A stretch of 64,000 nucleotides of DNA from Durusdinium trenchii (lineage: Eukaryota > Sar > Dinophyceae > Suessiales > Symbiodiniaceae): contig CAXAMN010029027.1 of assembly GCA_963970005.1 (NCBI GenBank), forward strand, positions 1,052,803 through 1,116,802, given 5' to 3'. How positions within the stretch are numbered: the stretch's first letter is position 1; each line of letters starts with the position of its first letter. A model generated the notes under the pieces. It did not search any database. It was not told where the DNA came from and saw only the letters and a list, made by a program, of their open reading frames with translations. Positions 11,329-23,000 of this stretch are shown in pieces. The position numbers and the translations under genes were made by a program.

Positions 11329-12368
11329 TTGTGTGTGGGGAATCGGAGCGATCGCCTTGTCGATCGCCTTCGATCGCCTTCGGCACGCCCGGCGAGGCGC
11401 TTGGGTGGCGTGGGGGTGCATTCGGGACGACGGAGCGAGAAGCTGCTCTTGGGCCGTGATGCGAGGCTCTCGGGCGGATTGGCAAGGCAGTTTCCTCTGT
11501 GTTTAGTGGCCGGTGGCCAAGTTTTGATCAAGCAGCGCTTTTTGTGTTTCTGGCCAGTGGCCGGTCTTTTAGATTCCTTTAGAAATGTTTGGATTTCTTT
11601 GAGATCCAGCATTTGCATATCGATCTTTTTTGCGTGCCCACCTTCATGCGCGGAGGCGGGCATCCGGGCTGCTGATGGAGGCGAGCATCCGGGTGCTGAA
11701 TCTCAACAGGAGTTGAGGAGCTGCGCCCCAGATGCGGTCACTTACACTCTGGAAGAGACCCACATGGAACCTGAAAACCATTGGGTTGTAGAGGAAAATG
11801 CTCTTCCAAAGGTCCATGCCACCAGGTTCCATGTTCATCTTCCCGGGTGTACTTGCCCGATTCTCCCGTCCCAGGCCGAGCGAGAAGGCTCTTCGGTGGT
11901 CAGCCGAGTGCATGCAGAGATTCTTCCAGGCACAGAAAAAACAAGTTGCCTGTCCTTGCAACTGGTCTCAAGTTGGGCCATATTTTGTTCCGACTGTTCA
12001 ATCGGAGGCCGGCAGCCAGGAGAGGCCTTCTTGCTGGGTGCCTAGTCACCATCGCATGTAAGGATACTTACGGATACTCAAATACTTGGGTGGCAGTTGT
12101 TCCACAGCAACTTTGGATACTCTGACTGACTAAGATGTAACATGGAAGTGGACGAATACCTGCTTGATCGCCTTCCCGTGGGCATTTTCCCTTTTCATGT
12201 CAATGAGTCGGGGTGGAAGTCTTGGCATGTCACTGTGGCAGGATCGCCCGCTTCGAAGGAACCTCCGTCGATTCCGGGCGTTCGATCCACCCTCGTGGAG
12301 CGCCAGCGCTCCCTCCGAGGCGGGACCTGGCGAGCACCAATGGCTCGTGGGTCCTGGGCAAGGGAAAG
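11329..12368 (+). CDS. FHA-type domain gene, split exons (partial model)
   Basis: Three plus-strand exon pieces read in order as a forkhead-associated fold. Piece 1 ends LLLGRDARLSGGL at 11481 and is followed by a GC donor (GCAAGG). Piece 2 starts after CCCAG at 11875 in the same phase and contains SSVVSRVHAEI, ending near 11929 at another GC donor. Piece 3 contains DLASTNGSWVLGKGK and ends at 12368 before GTGAGT. The GR, SRxHA and STNG landmarks occur in the canonical order, and the first junction is phase-perfect with the usual GR to SRxHA distance. FHA domains bind phosphothreonine peptides in signalling and nuclear proteins. The segment between pieces 2 and 3 is longer than usual, and the start is unknown. 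A later exon near 12590-12690 with VLASGDEISLG could supply the closing strands. Confidence 0.55.
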
Positions 12369-13380
12369 GTGAGTCCTGAGGATGTGGAGGGCGAGGCCCA
12401 AAGATGCGAGGAGACGGCCGACGATGGACGACCTGGGGATTCGGGCTCCCCCACTCAAATCATCTCAAATCCAACAGACGGAACCGTTTGGGTGAGCCGG
12501 GCGATTGTTCCACGGCCTCGGGGGTTCAGAAGAACCGCGCCAGACGCCGCCCATGGTTTTGGATCCTCGGAGGCCATCTCCCCAAGGAAATGGACGTCGC
12601 GCCGAGTTCACAAGAGCACCGGTGTGCTCGTCTGCGAGGTGTTGGCTTCGGGTGATGAGATTTCGTTGGGCGTTGATCCTGGCAGCTGGCAAGGCACTGT
12701 TCAGCGGGGGATGGGAAGAGACACTAAGGAAGAACATGAAGAACAGGATTTGAGGAGCAATTCACGGCACGGATGGCGTCTTGTTGCGGCACCTGCTGGC
12801 CACATGACATGCCGTGCGAGACATGGGCACAGGCGGTCCTGATCCCAGTGACTTTCGGTTTCTCTTCCGCATCGAAATGCGCGGGCGCCCGGGTCGTCAT
12901 CGTGGAGGTGGATGGGTCGGAACATGGGTTTGGGCGGAGCGCGAAACGAGCGAAACGGGCGGAGTGAAATAACTGATTCGACCAGAGAGGAGGGGAGGAT
13001 TTCACATACTAAGCCTAAGCCAGCACGTCAAAAGGATCTAATATGACATATCTTTCAAGCTCTTCAACGTAGGTCTCGGCTTCGGTACTTGACAGACGAA
13101 CCCAGGGAGGGCGGCAACATGTGCGGGAAACCTAGGGGCCCCAAGAGGCTTGAGATTTGTTAAGGCCAGCTATAACATTTCGGAAGGTGCAACTAACTTG
13201 GTTCTGTCCGTTCTTACCTGGTTACCTGCAACAGTCAGTAAACAATTATCACTAGTCACTAGTTTTGAACAAGGCTTTAACTAACCATCATCATCCACTC
13301 TGGCAACAGGATAGACTGTAGATGCAACAACTAGCTATGTAAGTAGCACGACAGCTAGGTACTGTAGCACAGCTAGGTAG
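12369..13380 (+). other. Mostly intron; possible exon at about 12590-12690
   Basis: The piece near 12590-12690 reads STGVLVCEVLASGDEISLG, which resembles the last strands of an FHA domain (L..GD.I.LG). Another readable frame near 12850-12960 contains ARVVIVEVDGS and ends in a basic tail and stop. Neither has a decisive splice pair. From 12970 to 13380 I see only AT-richer DNA with short repeats of the type CAGCTAGGTA near 13350. Confidence 0.35.
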
Positions 13381-13620
13381 CAGCCCAGTGTTGCCACCGG
13401 TCCTTGGAGCCGCATCCGAGCCTCGCACGGAGCCTCGCCGAGGCCCAGCCCCAAACGGCGCCGCACGGGCGGAACCGCTGACCGCCCAGCGGTTCAGCCG
13501 GACCTGCCCCAGCCCCCGCCAGCGGCCTCGCCCCGGACACTGGCGGTGGCCGCGACGAAGGACCTGCCTTCGGCCGCGGAGACCATTGCCGCGCTGGAAG
13601 AGTTGGAAAAAGCGGCTTTG
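13381..13620 (+). CDS. Pro/Arg-rich exon with basic cluster
   Basis: An 80-codon exon starting after GGTAG and ending before the donor GTAGGT, in phase 0 at both ends. It is strongly GC-rich against its AT-rich flanks. The N-terminal part is Ser/Arg/Pro-rich with SPKRRRTGG, a possible nuclear localisation signal. The end is helical (AAETIAALEELEKAAL). It could continue the FHA-type gene upstream or begin the SAM-like gene downstream; phases allow both. No domain is recognised. Confidence 0.55.
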
Positions 13621-15079
13621 GTAGGTGCTTGGAAGGCTGAGAAAGAGGTGGATTTGATTTCAATTTCTTATTCAACTCAAAGGAGTGCGGCAAGTGAAGT
13701 CGAACACCCGACCTAACATCAGTGGGGTGATGGAACCTAGTTGTTTTTCCATGCTTTTCCTGAACTTGTTTTTGCTACGGTGACCTTTGCAATCCTTTGG
13801 AAAGAGCCACAGGTTACCACATTGTTGCGGGCCAGGCCATGTTAATGTCAGTGGTGAGGAATGGAAGACTCAGTGCATCGAGCGATGGACACCCCTTGCA
13901 GTAATCAGCGATGGACATAAGAGTCATAAGAGTGAATATCAATGAATCATAGGGCTGGGAAGTGTTGTTACAAACGTGGTTGCTACAGATGAGAAGTCAA
14001 CAAATGGAGTTATATATATTTATTTATTTACACATACATATAACATGAGGTAACTTCCGTACAGGCATTGGCCACCCCAAAACCACTCTGGGAATTGGCA
14101 AGCCAGTGGCTTAGATCGGGGTCATCCACTTTTCAAGCACTTCAGGCCACGATGGGGAATTTCGGTGACTCTAGCATCACCAAAACCATACTGAACTGCC
14201 GAAACTCATGAGCCAATGCCGCTGGGTCTTCCAACATCCACCTCAGCAGCGCCACGTTTGCGCCACCTGCGGGGCAGCTGGGGCTGGTGGCTGCTGGCGA
14301 TCTGGGCCTTCAAAGTGAGCTTTTCCGATTCAGGCTTCGTGACTCGGCTTGCAGCTAGCTCTACCAGGCAGTCAAGTAAAGCTCAATGTCGACGTATCAA
14401 GTATATATTTGTGTGAAATTAGTGGTTTTCTTCATGTCCATTTATGGTCGTGCTAACTTGAATCATATGGCTTGGCCATCTCTGCAGTTTCTCAAAGCGT
14501 TTTAAGACACGTGAACCTTGGGCGGCCATCCACTTCCGGTGCATCTGCCGCTGCACCAGCGGCATGCAATGAAATGGAAAAGGCAAATCCCGGCATGGCA
14601 GATTGCATGTCTTTCAGAATTTCACGAGTCTTTCACAGAAATCTCCAGCGCATTCGCTGGAACACATCGACCATGGAGAAACTGCAGATCAAGTGGCAGA
14701 TCAGATAATCAGATGGCTTTGAGACAAGCAAGTTCTTATATTGACATCAGTTTCATCACAACCAACCCACAGAGTTAGGCTTATTGATATTGACGGGCAT
14801 TCAACGCAGCACACAATCAATCAAATGATGACTATGACTGCAATAGGCTTCTGAGAGGATGCTCATGGGTGCTCTCTCCATAAGAGCATCGCGGGCAGGT
14901 CAAACAATCTAATTAGTATGAAAGGAAGGGACTGTACAAATAGATACCTATGCCTATGCCTTATGCCTCATGCCAACCACTACGAGGGTTCATATAGGAT
15001 GTGGATATGTGTTTATCTACCTCATTGTTGCAACCTCCACGAGGTCAATTCTGCCCAGCCAACACTGCGGAATCGGACC
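13621..15079. other. No supported gene
   Basis: AT-richer, intron-like DNA. A simple AT tract lies near 14015-14045. A segment at about 14530 (CCATCCACTTCCGG) resembles one arm of the foldback family. Short frames near 14216-14340 are not supported by splice sites. Confidence 0.4.
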
Positions 15080-15444
15080 CTCCGCGGCATCGGCGTCTCC
15101 GGGGAAGCGCGGGGGCCGCCAGTCCCGGCGGCCGCCACAGTGGAGGGTCAAGAGCTGGAGGAGATGCTGTGGAAGGCCTCCCGCGAAGCGGAGGTCCGGC
15201 ACTTTGGCAGGAAGTGTGGCCCGTGCCGATTCCGAAGCTCCGCCTTGTTGAAGGTGTTCGTTTTGTGCTCCACGAGTGGAAAGACCAACAGGAATGGCTC
15301 CGGTGGGTTCCACCTGCACATCCTGCACCTGCCCACCCGGCGGTCGCTGTACGGGTCGGACCGGGGTCGGAAGGGCTTTGCACTACGTTGGCAGTGATGG
15401 GCGGTGGCGTTCAGTGGCTTCCGGTGCCAACAAGAAGTCCACTA
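15080..15444 (+). CDS. Unrecognised exon ending at a strong donor
   Basis: A GC-rich block with all three plus frames partly open, ending before GTAAGT at 15445. The frame that ends in phase 0 includes LVEGVRFVLHEWKDQQEWL and then Pro/Ala-rich sequence. Phase 0 matches the next exon start at 16015. A competing frame reads TVEGQELEEMLWKASREAE early in the block, so two exons may be merged here. The product is unknown. Confidence 0.4.
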
Positions 15445-15553
15445 GTAAGTCTAGCAATGCACAGACATAGCATCGTAGAATTCCCTTGCTTCTGGGGTGA
15501 GTTGCAATGATGTCACTGTTCGCTCCTTCAAGGCTTGAGAATGTGGCTGGAGG

Positions 15554-15829
15554 ATGCTGTTTTTTTTGAATGAAAGTACTGTGGTCGTCGCCGCCCTCGC
15601 GCCCTCGCCATCGCCCTCGCCACTCCCCCCCGGCGAGGGAAGCCATGTTCAGCCCCTGAGGTTCTTCATGAGTTACCAATCCTTGGCGCGCAGGGGCCGT
15701 GACGGAAGCGTGCCAGGCGGGCACCGGGGAGACCCGAAGGAGGTCGTGCAAGGCGTCGACCCGGAAAGGGGGACAGGGGGAAGGAGCACCAGAGGTTTTG
15801 GAGGTGAAGGAACGATAGAGCTATACACA
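15554..15829 (+). CDS. Doubtful low-complexity reading frame
   Basis: A plus-strand frame with alternating Ser/Pro codons (APSPSPSPLPPG) followed by Gly/Arg-rich sequence, ending in TAA near 15829. The tandem CGCCCTCGCCATCGCC motif suggests simple-sequence expansion. No splice pair fixes it, and the minus strand is also open. It may be intronic. Confidence 0.2.
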
Positions 15830-16014
15830 TAAGTCTATCTATTGCACTCCGTCTCCAAGCCAATTCCCAATCTCTTCCAGCTAATTACACAGTCATGAGA
15901 AGAGAAGATGATCTCTGTGACGGAACTTAGGTAATGGCAGAGCTAGACTCACAAAAGCTCAGGCCTGTGTCTCTTCATTCATCAACATTCATTTGCCATC
16001 CTCTACCCATTGAG

Positions 16015-17557
16015 GAGTTCCGAAGATGGTTGGACGACTTGAAGCTGGATAGCTATGCAAAGCAAGCGCTGGTGTGGGCAGAAGAAATGGGGGCCTCTGA
16101 CTTGGAAGAGGTCCTTGAGAACCTAGAAGACTTCATGGAGAAGATTGGTTTGGGAGAGAAGTTGGCGACTTTTCGCAAAAAAGAAGGGTTGGGCACGAAG
16201 GTTCGGCATTTTGGGGAGTGGGTGGTTGTTGTTTTTTGGATGCTTTTGGATTTGGCTCAAAATGGTTGTGTCTTTCATCTTTGTTCCATCATTCACGTGC
16301 TGTCGTGCCTGTCTCCCAAGCCTTCTCTACCCCACTTCGGTGCGATGCGACATGTGACAGGCGCACATGCTCTGTTCGGACCTCCGGATGTATGGCCATT
16401 GGCGTCAGACAGAGCGAGATTTGGTGGACACTTCTTTGGTTGGGTATCAATGTTTCTGGCACATGAAAGCTACTTGAGTGGTCACACATTTCGACTTTGG
16501 GTACACCATCCCATTGTATGATGCTCGGCAATTGCATGGTTACCGACCCACGTTGTTTCTCTTGTTTGTGGGGGGGGGGTAGACTAGAAGCAGACCGTGT
16601 CAGAGGTGGTGTACTTTGGTTTCCCCCGCAGCCATTGCATCGATTCCATGTCGCATCCTTTTGCGAGATTAACTTGATCCTTTTGTTGGATCTTCACATT
16701 GCTTCCCTCAATGGAAGCTTTTAGCTTGCTTTGCCCAGGAAGACGAGGAAGATATGGAGGCCTTTTATGCCAAGGCTGCAGCTGCAGCTGAGCAGATTCA
16801 GGTGACGAACCGTCCGAGTCTTCATTTGAACTCCAGCGAACGCGAGGACCGGTGTGCGCGGTGTGGGGGGACGGCCCGGTGTTTCAAGCGAAACCCGCGT
16901 CCCTTTCCGAGTCCATCGGTTTGGTCGGTGGGAACCATCCGCTGGATTCACATCGTCCACCGCCCCTTCGGGCCTCGTTGTGGGCGATGACATGAACGTT
17001 TCATGCTTACTAAGCGAGCGAGCTAAGTGCCCCTCCCTTCCGACAGGCCATCTCGGATCTGAGCTGAGATGGAAAACAAGACCCTTTGGATCCGGTGGCA
17101 GGTGCCACAGGATCCAGAGGTTTCTTGACTTCCATCCTTGGACATGATGCTGAAGCATCACTCGACTCTCCTCCATTTGCTGCAGGAGCAGCATGCCAAA
17201 GGCAAACTCCACAGAAAGCTTTGCTTGCCTGAGCCAGTAAGAAACGATGACAAAAGATTCAATTTGTTCCAAGGCCTATATACAGTATAAATGAAGTCTT
17301 TGGGTAGCATTCATATATGCATTCATGATGTTTGTCTTCATTGAATTGCTATGGACTTTCGTTGTCTCCAATTTTTCTTCCCCAAAACCAGGATTTGTGG
17401 CATTTCTGGTCTCTCCGCCGCCCCGGCGTGGAGCTCTACCGCGCCTTTGACGCGCGCGTCGCGGAGCTCGCGGAGCCCGCTGCGGCCGCTGGGACGGGCT
17501 CCTTGGAGGAGCGGCTCTCCACGGAGCTGCGAGCGCGGCTGGAGGGAGATCTGCGAC
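16015..17557 (+). CDS. SAM-like domain gene, three phase-matched exons (partial)
   Basis: Exon 16015-16200 starts after CATTGAG and ends before GTTCGG. It encodes FRRWLDDLKLDSYAKQAL and then MGASDLEEVLENLEDFMEK, the spacing of W, L, Y and Leu residues expected of a sterile-alpha-motif-like helical bundle. Exon 16739-16801 (AG|G start, CAG|GTGACG end) encodes 21 residues that are acidic, then Ala-rich. Exon 17392-17557 begins DLWHFWSLRRPGVELYRAF and continues as an Ala/Glu/Arg-rich helix, ending before GTGGCT. The first two junctions are phase 0 to phase 0. SAM domains mediate protein-protein or RNA contacts. The assignment rests on pattern alone, and start and end are unknown. Confidence 0.5.
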
Positions 17558-18671
17558 GTGGCTCTGATTGGACGAGATGAGTGTGTTTTGTTGAAAAAAC
17601 CGTTGACATGAGATAGAATAACATAGAATAACTAACATGTTTGATGATGTTTCTGCTCCTTTAGAATCTCTTAGAAGACTTGTGGGATGGATTTTGGATG
17701 TGTTTGTTCAGAAGTAACTTTAGGTGGATCGACGAGGGAATTCCTTTGTTCCTGCTTTCCATGTGCATCAAGCAAATCCAATAGAAGGTACATGCGGCAT
17801 GCATGTTCAGTTAATTATCCGTATTTTAGAGAAAGGCCTGTACTAGCCACCATCATCTGCTGTTACTGGCAATTGGATAGACCCAATCTATAGCCCAATA
17901 AGTCCACTCAATCACTCATTTTCATGCATAGTGGAGTTCAGCAAAGCAGCATTGAAGCAAACTCGACGATGAAAACGGCGTTTTTTCTGCCTGAGACTTG
18001 TTCGCTGCTCGGGGTGGTTGGGAAATCCAGGCAATATTTGGTGGTGATGAGGGAGTACCATGCGCTGCATCTTCCTCGCTTGCCTTCTTTGGACCTTCGG
18101 CAGTGGCGCTTTGGACCGTCGTTTTTCGATGTTTTTCGCCTGTGACCACCGCGGTCCGCCGGGCATGGCCGCAGGCAAAAGAATGAACAGAGGATTTCCA
18201 TCCACAGGCCTTCAACATCCTTCAACCAAATTCAACTCAAGCAGGGCACATAAATCTATATACATTTTCTTCGCTCCTGACAATAATCAGGCCACCTTCC
18301 GTTTGTAGAACAAATGGTCAATCCAAGGGGCCATGCCATCCACTTCCCTGATTATTTCAGGGGGTGTATACATCTAAACCTTCTAAAAGAGGCCCCAGCT
18401 GACTTGTGCAAGTCAGCCCAGTGTGTGCCATGCTTTGTGCCTTCGATCACCCTCCACAGGTGGTTTGGCAGGTTGATGAGTGTCCTTTTCAGCCATCACG
18501 TGGTCCTTCTGTTTGGAGGAAGAAGGGCCGGATCATGGGAAAAACAAGGCTTCCTTTTGGGGGTCTCCTCCTCCTATTTGCCACGCCCATGTCCGCGTTG
18601 CCATGCCCATGTCCCCGTGGTGGCAGCACTTCCCCACCCCAAAAGACACAGCTCACACGGCGACTCGCCGT
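17558..18671. other. Intron-like stretch with one foldback element
   Basis: Several short frames near 17922-18218 are open on both strands and none is favoured by splice sites. The only structured feature is the foldback element at 18276-18362. Confidence 0.4.
18276..18362 (-). mobile_element. Foldback element, family FB1 (reverse orientation)
   Basis: Arms CCTGACAATAATCAGG (left) and the reverse complement of CCTGAAATAATCAGG (right) bracket 87 bases. Read on the minus strand it contains GGAAGTGG, then GGCCCC, then TTCTACAAAC, in the same order as the plus-strand copies at 38619 and 61512. This shows a dispersed family inserted in both directions. No protein is encoded, so it would be non-autonomous. 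Confidence 0.65.
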
Positions 18672-18848
18672 GACTCGCCCCACCCGTGCGGACCGCGCGT
18701 GCCACAACCATACCACCTCGAGGAGTCGTCGAACGGTACGTGGACCTTCTGCGGCGGCTCGGAGGAGTGGCTCCGCCGCGCCGACGGCGCCGCAGCGCCG
18801 GTGCCGCTGCCGCCCCTGGAGCGGGCGGTGAAACGCACCATGCAGGAC
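18672..18848 (+). CDS. Unrecognised exon
   Basis: A GC-rich plus-strand frame ending at GAC before the donor GTCCGA in phase 0. It reads VPQPYHLEESSNGTWTF, then a Gly/Ser-rich bend, then a helical end (PPLERAVKRTMQD). It has a sharp composition contrast with its flanks. It may belong to the gene carrying the SAM-like exon. The start is approximate. Confidence 0.45.
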
Positions 18849-19393
18849 GTCCGACCGAGCGGAGTTCCGAACGGAAGCGGAGGGCGTTGGGGGATGGGTT
18901 GGGGGAAGAGTGCCGCCTTGCGTGGTTCCACAAAGGCAGTCGAATGTCTCGCTAATGGTGTGTCGTCCAATGTCCGCAGATGTTCGGAGTGTGGTTAGAT
19001 GTCAGCAATGGAGCAATGCCTTTGGCAATTGCTTGGCCGGAAAGCACTCCAAAAGAATTCCACTCTTGCTGGGGGTGCCACTCAATAGATCCAAGAGTTT
19101 CAGTGGCAAGCGTTTTAAGATGTTTTAAGGCCTGCTCAGCACTAGATCGTTTGCACTCGATCATTTTGAGCGTGCTTTGTCAAATCTACCAGCACTGATG
19201 AATAGTGATGGGTGGAGGTCGGAAATCAACTTGAGGGAATCACCATGGTTCCTTGAGGGGCACAATTGGCGCTGGCCTGTGGTGGGTTGACTGGGGGATT
19301 GGGGTATTTTGATCCAACTTCCCTTCAACGGATAAATGATGATCCCCGCAGCCCTACGCTCTTCCAGCGTTTTCTTGGTATACTGTCCTGCAG

Positions 19394-19637
19394 TTTGCTC
19401 AGTGGAACCAAAAAGCCACTGCGGCTGGTATTCGGAAGATGGTCGAAAGAGTCAAACGGACGGCAAACGGACCTGCAAACCTGTCGGCACGTCCGCTGAC
19501 ATCGCTGACAGGAGGCGATCCTGGGAGGACAACCGCGTGGGGCGCGGTTTTTGGAGACCTATCTGGCCATGGAGCGCTTTCACCCAGAGGACCTTCCGGA
19601 CTCTCCCTGTGAGGTGGTGAATGTCTCCAAGCAGGCC
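19394..19637 (+). CDS. Two short unrecognised exons
   Basis: Exon 1 starts after CCTGCAG and reads FAQWNQKATAAGIRKMVERV, ending near 19465 at a possible GC donor. Exon 2 (about 19557-19637) reads TYLAMERFHPEDLPDSPCEV and ends near SKQ. Both are helical, charged and GC-rich. They may be the last exons of the gene upstream of the methyltransferase-like gene. Confidence 0.4.
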
Positions 19638-19809
19638 GAAGGAATGCACGTCTCGGCTTTTTTGGCTGTTTTGGGCTGCGCATGGGAACTGCATCATGAC
19701 TCAAACATGGAAAGACTGAACCATGCCAACCGACACTCCAGCCAAATACAACCAACACTTTAAACCTTGAAGAAACTGCCTGTTTGCAGCTGTTTCCGAA
19801 GCCGTTTCT

Positions 19810-22733
19810 ATGGAACGGTTCTCAGTCCCCACTTCTTCCTCCAGCGGTAGCATGGAATCTGAAGATGATCGTGATTCGAGTTCTGGCAATGTTACAGATT
19901 CAGAGTCTGTTGCTGGGGAGTCTGTCGATGGGGAAGCCAACTTGGCTTTGGCAGAGAAACCTCAGACCCTTGGCAGTTTGAATTCCATGTCACCAACAGA
20001 AATCACTAGGGGACAAAGAAAGTTTCAGAATATGATTTAGCTGCCAGCATGCCTAGGAAGCGCATCGCCCCTGACATGACCCTGACCACCAAGCAGCGGG
20101 AGCATCTTTCTGGCTGGGGAAAGGACATGCTTCGCAAATCTGGTATCTTGACAGATCTTGACAGCGTTCATCCGCCAGTGCTGACATTCTGAAGCCTGAA
20201 GCTCTCCGAGGTAAAACCAAACCCAAGTTTGCCACCCAAGGTGCTAGCGCACTGGTTCGATCGCTTCCTTTCAAGCTCACATTGATGTCTGATTGCATCT
20301 CGGCTTCAAAGTGGAGTGGATAGAAATGGGGGTGTGGTGCACCATCTCTGCATCATCAAAGGTGCTGGAGCGCTTGGCTGCTATTGGGGGATGTCTGAGG
20401 TTTTCGGAAACAAGGTCGGGTGTGATGCTGATGAACACTTCGAGGGTGAACGCTTGGAGTTGCTTGAACAAGTTTGAACAAGTGTTAAGCCAAACAGCCT
20501 TCGACTGCCTGGTGCAGGTGAAACTCGTAGCAGCTGCTGACAATGGACTTGCTCCATTAAAGTTTATCGTGAAGAACTGCCGCCCTGAGAGGTGCCAAAG
20601 TTGTTTGTGTATGTGAGTCCCATGTAGCATCCCTTGAATAAGAGGATTCCCTCATTGCAATCCTTGACAGGCTCTACACCAATGTCAAGGACAGGCACTG
20701 TCTGGAGACTTTGAATGTCATGCTATACGCTGCGGGATTTCTATGCCAACCGTTTCTTGAACAAGCTGTTGGAACAGTAGTGCACGAAGATTTGTGAAGA
20801 TTCCCACAGTCATACGCATGTTCATTCTCAGCAGCCTAAGTTCTCAGATGTCCTCAGGTTTAGCCGGTTGCGACAGTCCACCACCCATTTTGATGAGAAG
20901 CAGGGGGACATCCTGGACGAGTGTCTGGGTGCAATCCTGAGGCTTGGGATTTCACAGTGCTTCCATGCAACCATTGCTGATACAGTATTTTTTGAGGCAC
21001 CCAACTCACTCACCAGTGCTATCCAAACCCCAGCATCAGTTCTCACAGGACCTCTCCATTGGCCTGCACCCTTGAGAACGTCTAATGGGATTTTGGATGT
21101 CTGGGATCAAGTATCTTGACAGCAATGGTTGGCTCAAAGGTGCACTTTCACTAATCCAGGAATCCAGGAAAGACCTGTTTATTCAAAATAGCCTGACCTC
21201 CCCCAGGTCGAGGAAAAGCTCGAATCGTCTGGCATCAAGAAGTACTTGGTGGGTGTCTTGAAGATGTGTCCATCCAAATTTGGGGAGCCGGTCACGCGAC
21301 GAAGGGTTTACATCATATTGTTGCGAAAGACCCTTGTCCAAGGATAGTTGGAATATGTTGGAATGATGTTGCACTGCTTGTTGTTGTTTCGTCCAGGAAT
21401 TGGCTTGATTGACAAAAGAATGCCAAGCTAAGGGATGTTTCCAAGGATACAATCCAGAAGGATGCGGTCTTCCAAGCTCTCGCTGAACATCACTTGGAAC
21501 ACATGAAGGTGGACAGTTCTTTGACAATCAGGGTGTCCAACCCTTACTTTTAGAATCATTTTGTGATGTTGATCTTCAGCTTCAAGATGTTTCAAGTCAA
21601 GCTTTTGCCAGAACCCTTCTTGACCCATGGGGCCCATACTGAGGGAAGACTTGATGCTAGACAAGAAGAGCGAGTATGTGTCCCATGTGCTCTCGAACTG
21701 GCGCAAGAGCATTGCCGGTCAACCGGCCAAGCCCAAGATTGATACTACCAAGCCGTGCCTCGGCTCATGTTTGCAAGCCTGCCGCTCGTGGCTGGTCTTG
21801 GGGAAGGGATGGCAAGTTTTGATCTGAGGCCAAAATCTGGAAAGCCACGTTGGGTGGAAAAGCACATCTTGAAAATGAAAGAACTGAAGGCAGTGATATG
21901 CAGTGATGTTGAGTGTTGCAACTTTTCAAAAATATCATGCCCAGCATGCCCTACTATGCCCTACTATATAATCAACAAATGTGTCGCGACTAATCCCTAA
22001 ACCGGCCATAGCTGACACAGGTGAAACCGAGGGCATTGAAGGAATGCGGCCATGTGCGTCAGTACTACAAGACCCAAAGGGTTCATCACGCTTCTAGGCT
22101 CAACTGGATGTGCTTGCATCATGTTGAATAAAATAGTGGAAAACCCAGGCCCATTGTTGTGAACAAGTGAGGCTGCCGACATCAAGACCACCGCTGGGTT
22201 CCAAGGAATCCTCAATCTTTCTCAACAACTGGACCGTATGGGTTCAAATGAGAAGCGCTGCCCATGTGTAACTCCAAAAGCTGGTCTCTATAGTATGCGG
22301 CAGCGCAGGCCATTTACTGCAGGAGATGCTATGGCTTTTCAAGGCTTCCCCTTGCAGAAGCTTGTGTTGAACCACCTGGATGAAGAAGAGTCTGTGCTGC
22401 AAACAAGTACCAAAATCAATGTTACAACTCTTTGTGTTGTTTCAGTCAGTGGCTCACACCTTGTCTAGAATTTGAACCTGCGCAAGGAAATGCATTCGCT
22501 TGCAGGAAATGTCTCTTGTCACCAACTATTTTGCATGTACTCTTATTCCTGCTTAGTGGGTACTTCCTCAACCATCCTGCAAGATTGATCATTTTGCAAT
22601 GCCCATCCGAGCCCACCCCATCACCTTCGAGGCCATGAACACCAAGTGCGTGGCCTCTGCGATTCTGGCAGCCCTCAGCTGCGCCGACGTCGGGTTCTTT
22701 GTCCGGGCGGCCCGCTGCAAGAACGATGCCTAA
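19810..22733 (+). CDS. Cytosine-5 DNA methyltransferase-like gene, probably decayed
   Basis: The Met at 19810 lies 20 bases after a pyrimidine-AG site, suitable for spliced-leader addition. The first exon is acidic and Ser-rich and joins by a GC-AG intron (19973-20040) to MPRKRIAPDM and a helical stretch. The catalytic order of C5 methyltransferases follows: GFLCQPF with the catalytic Cys at 20744-20746 (motif IV), ENV at 21074-21082 (motif VI), KFGEPVTRRRVYI around 21276-21317 (motif VIII), QRRPFTAGDAMAFQGFP at 22301-22351 (motif IX region), and a last exon ending in TAA at 22731. The enzyme family transfers methyl from AdoMet to C5 of cytosine. Oddities: Leu replaces Pro before the catalytic Cys, two extra bases follow ENV, TGA lies in frame at 20283, the frame jumps near 21750, and motif X lacks the usual GN. 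Motif I is not clearly seen. An active enzyme is unlikely from this copy as read. Confidence 0.7.
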
Positions 22734-23000
22734 AGGCCTAGGCTCTAGATGAACAGATGTGAAGGGGGAGAAAAGTAAAATGTGATTTCTGACCTGTATC
22801 AGCTGTGCAAAGCAGTGTCATTGCACATCATTGTCATGGTCCATCCACAATTTGGCAACTGAAATCCATGCTTTTATGTTGGTTTCTTTTATGCATGCTG
22901 CTCAAAGCTGCAAGTAGGTCCAACATGGAACCAATGTTTGAAGGGAAGACATGGAATACACGTGTTTCTACTTTGAAAGTTCTAGTTTTTTCTTGCAGCA

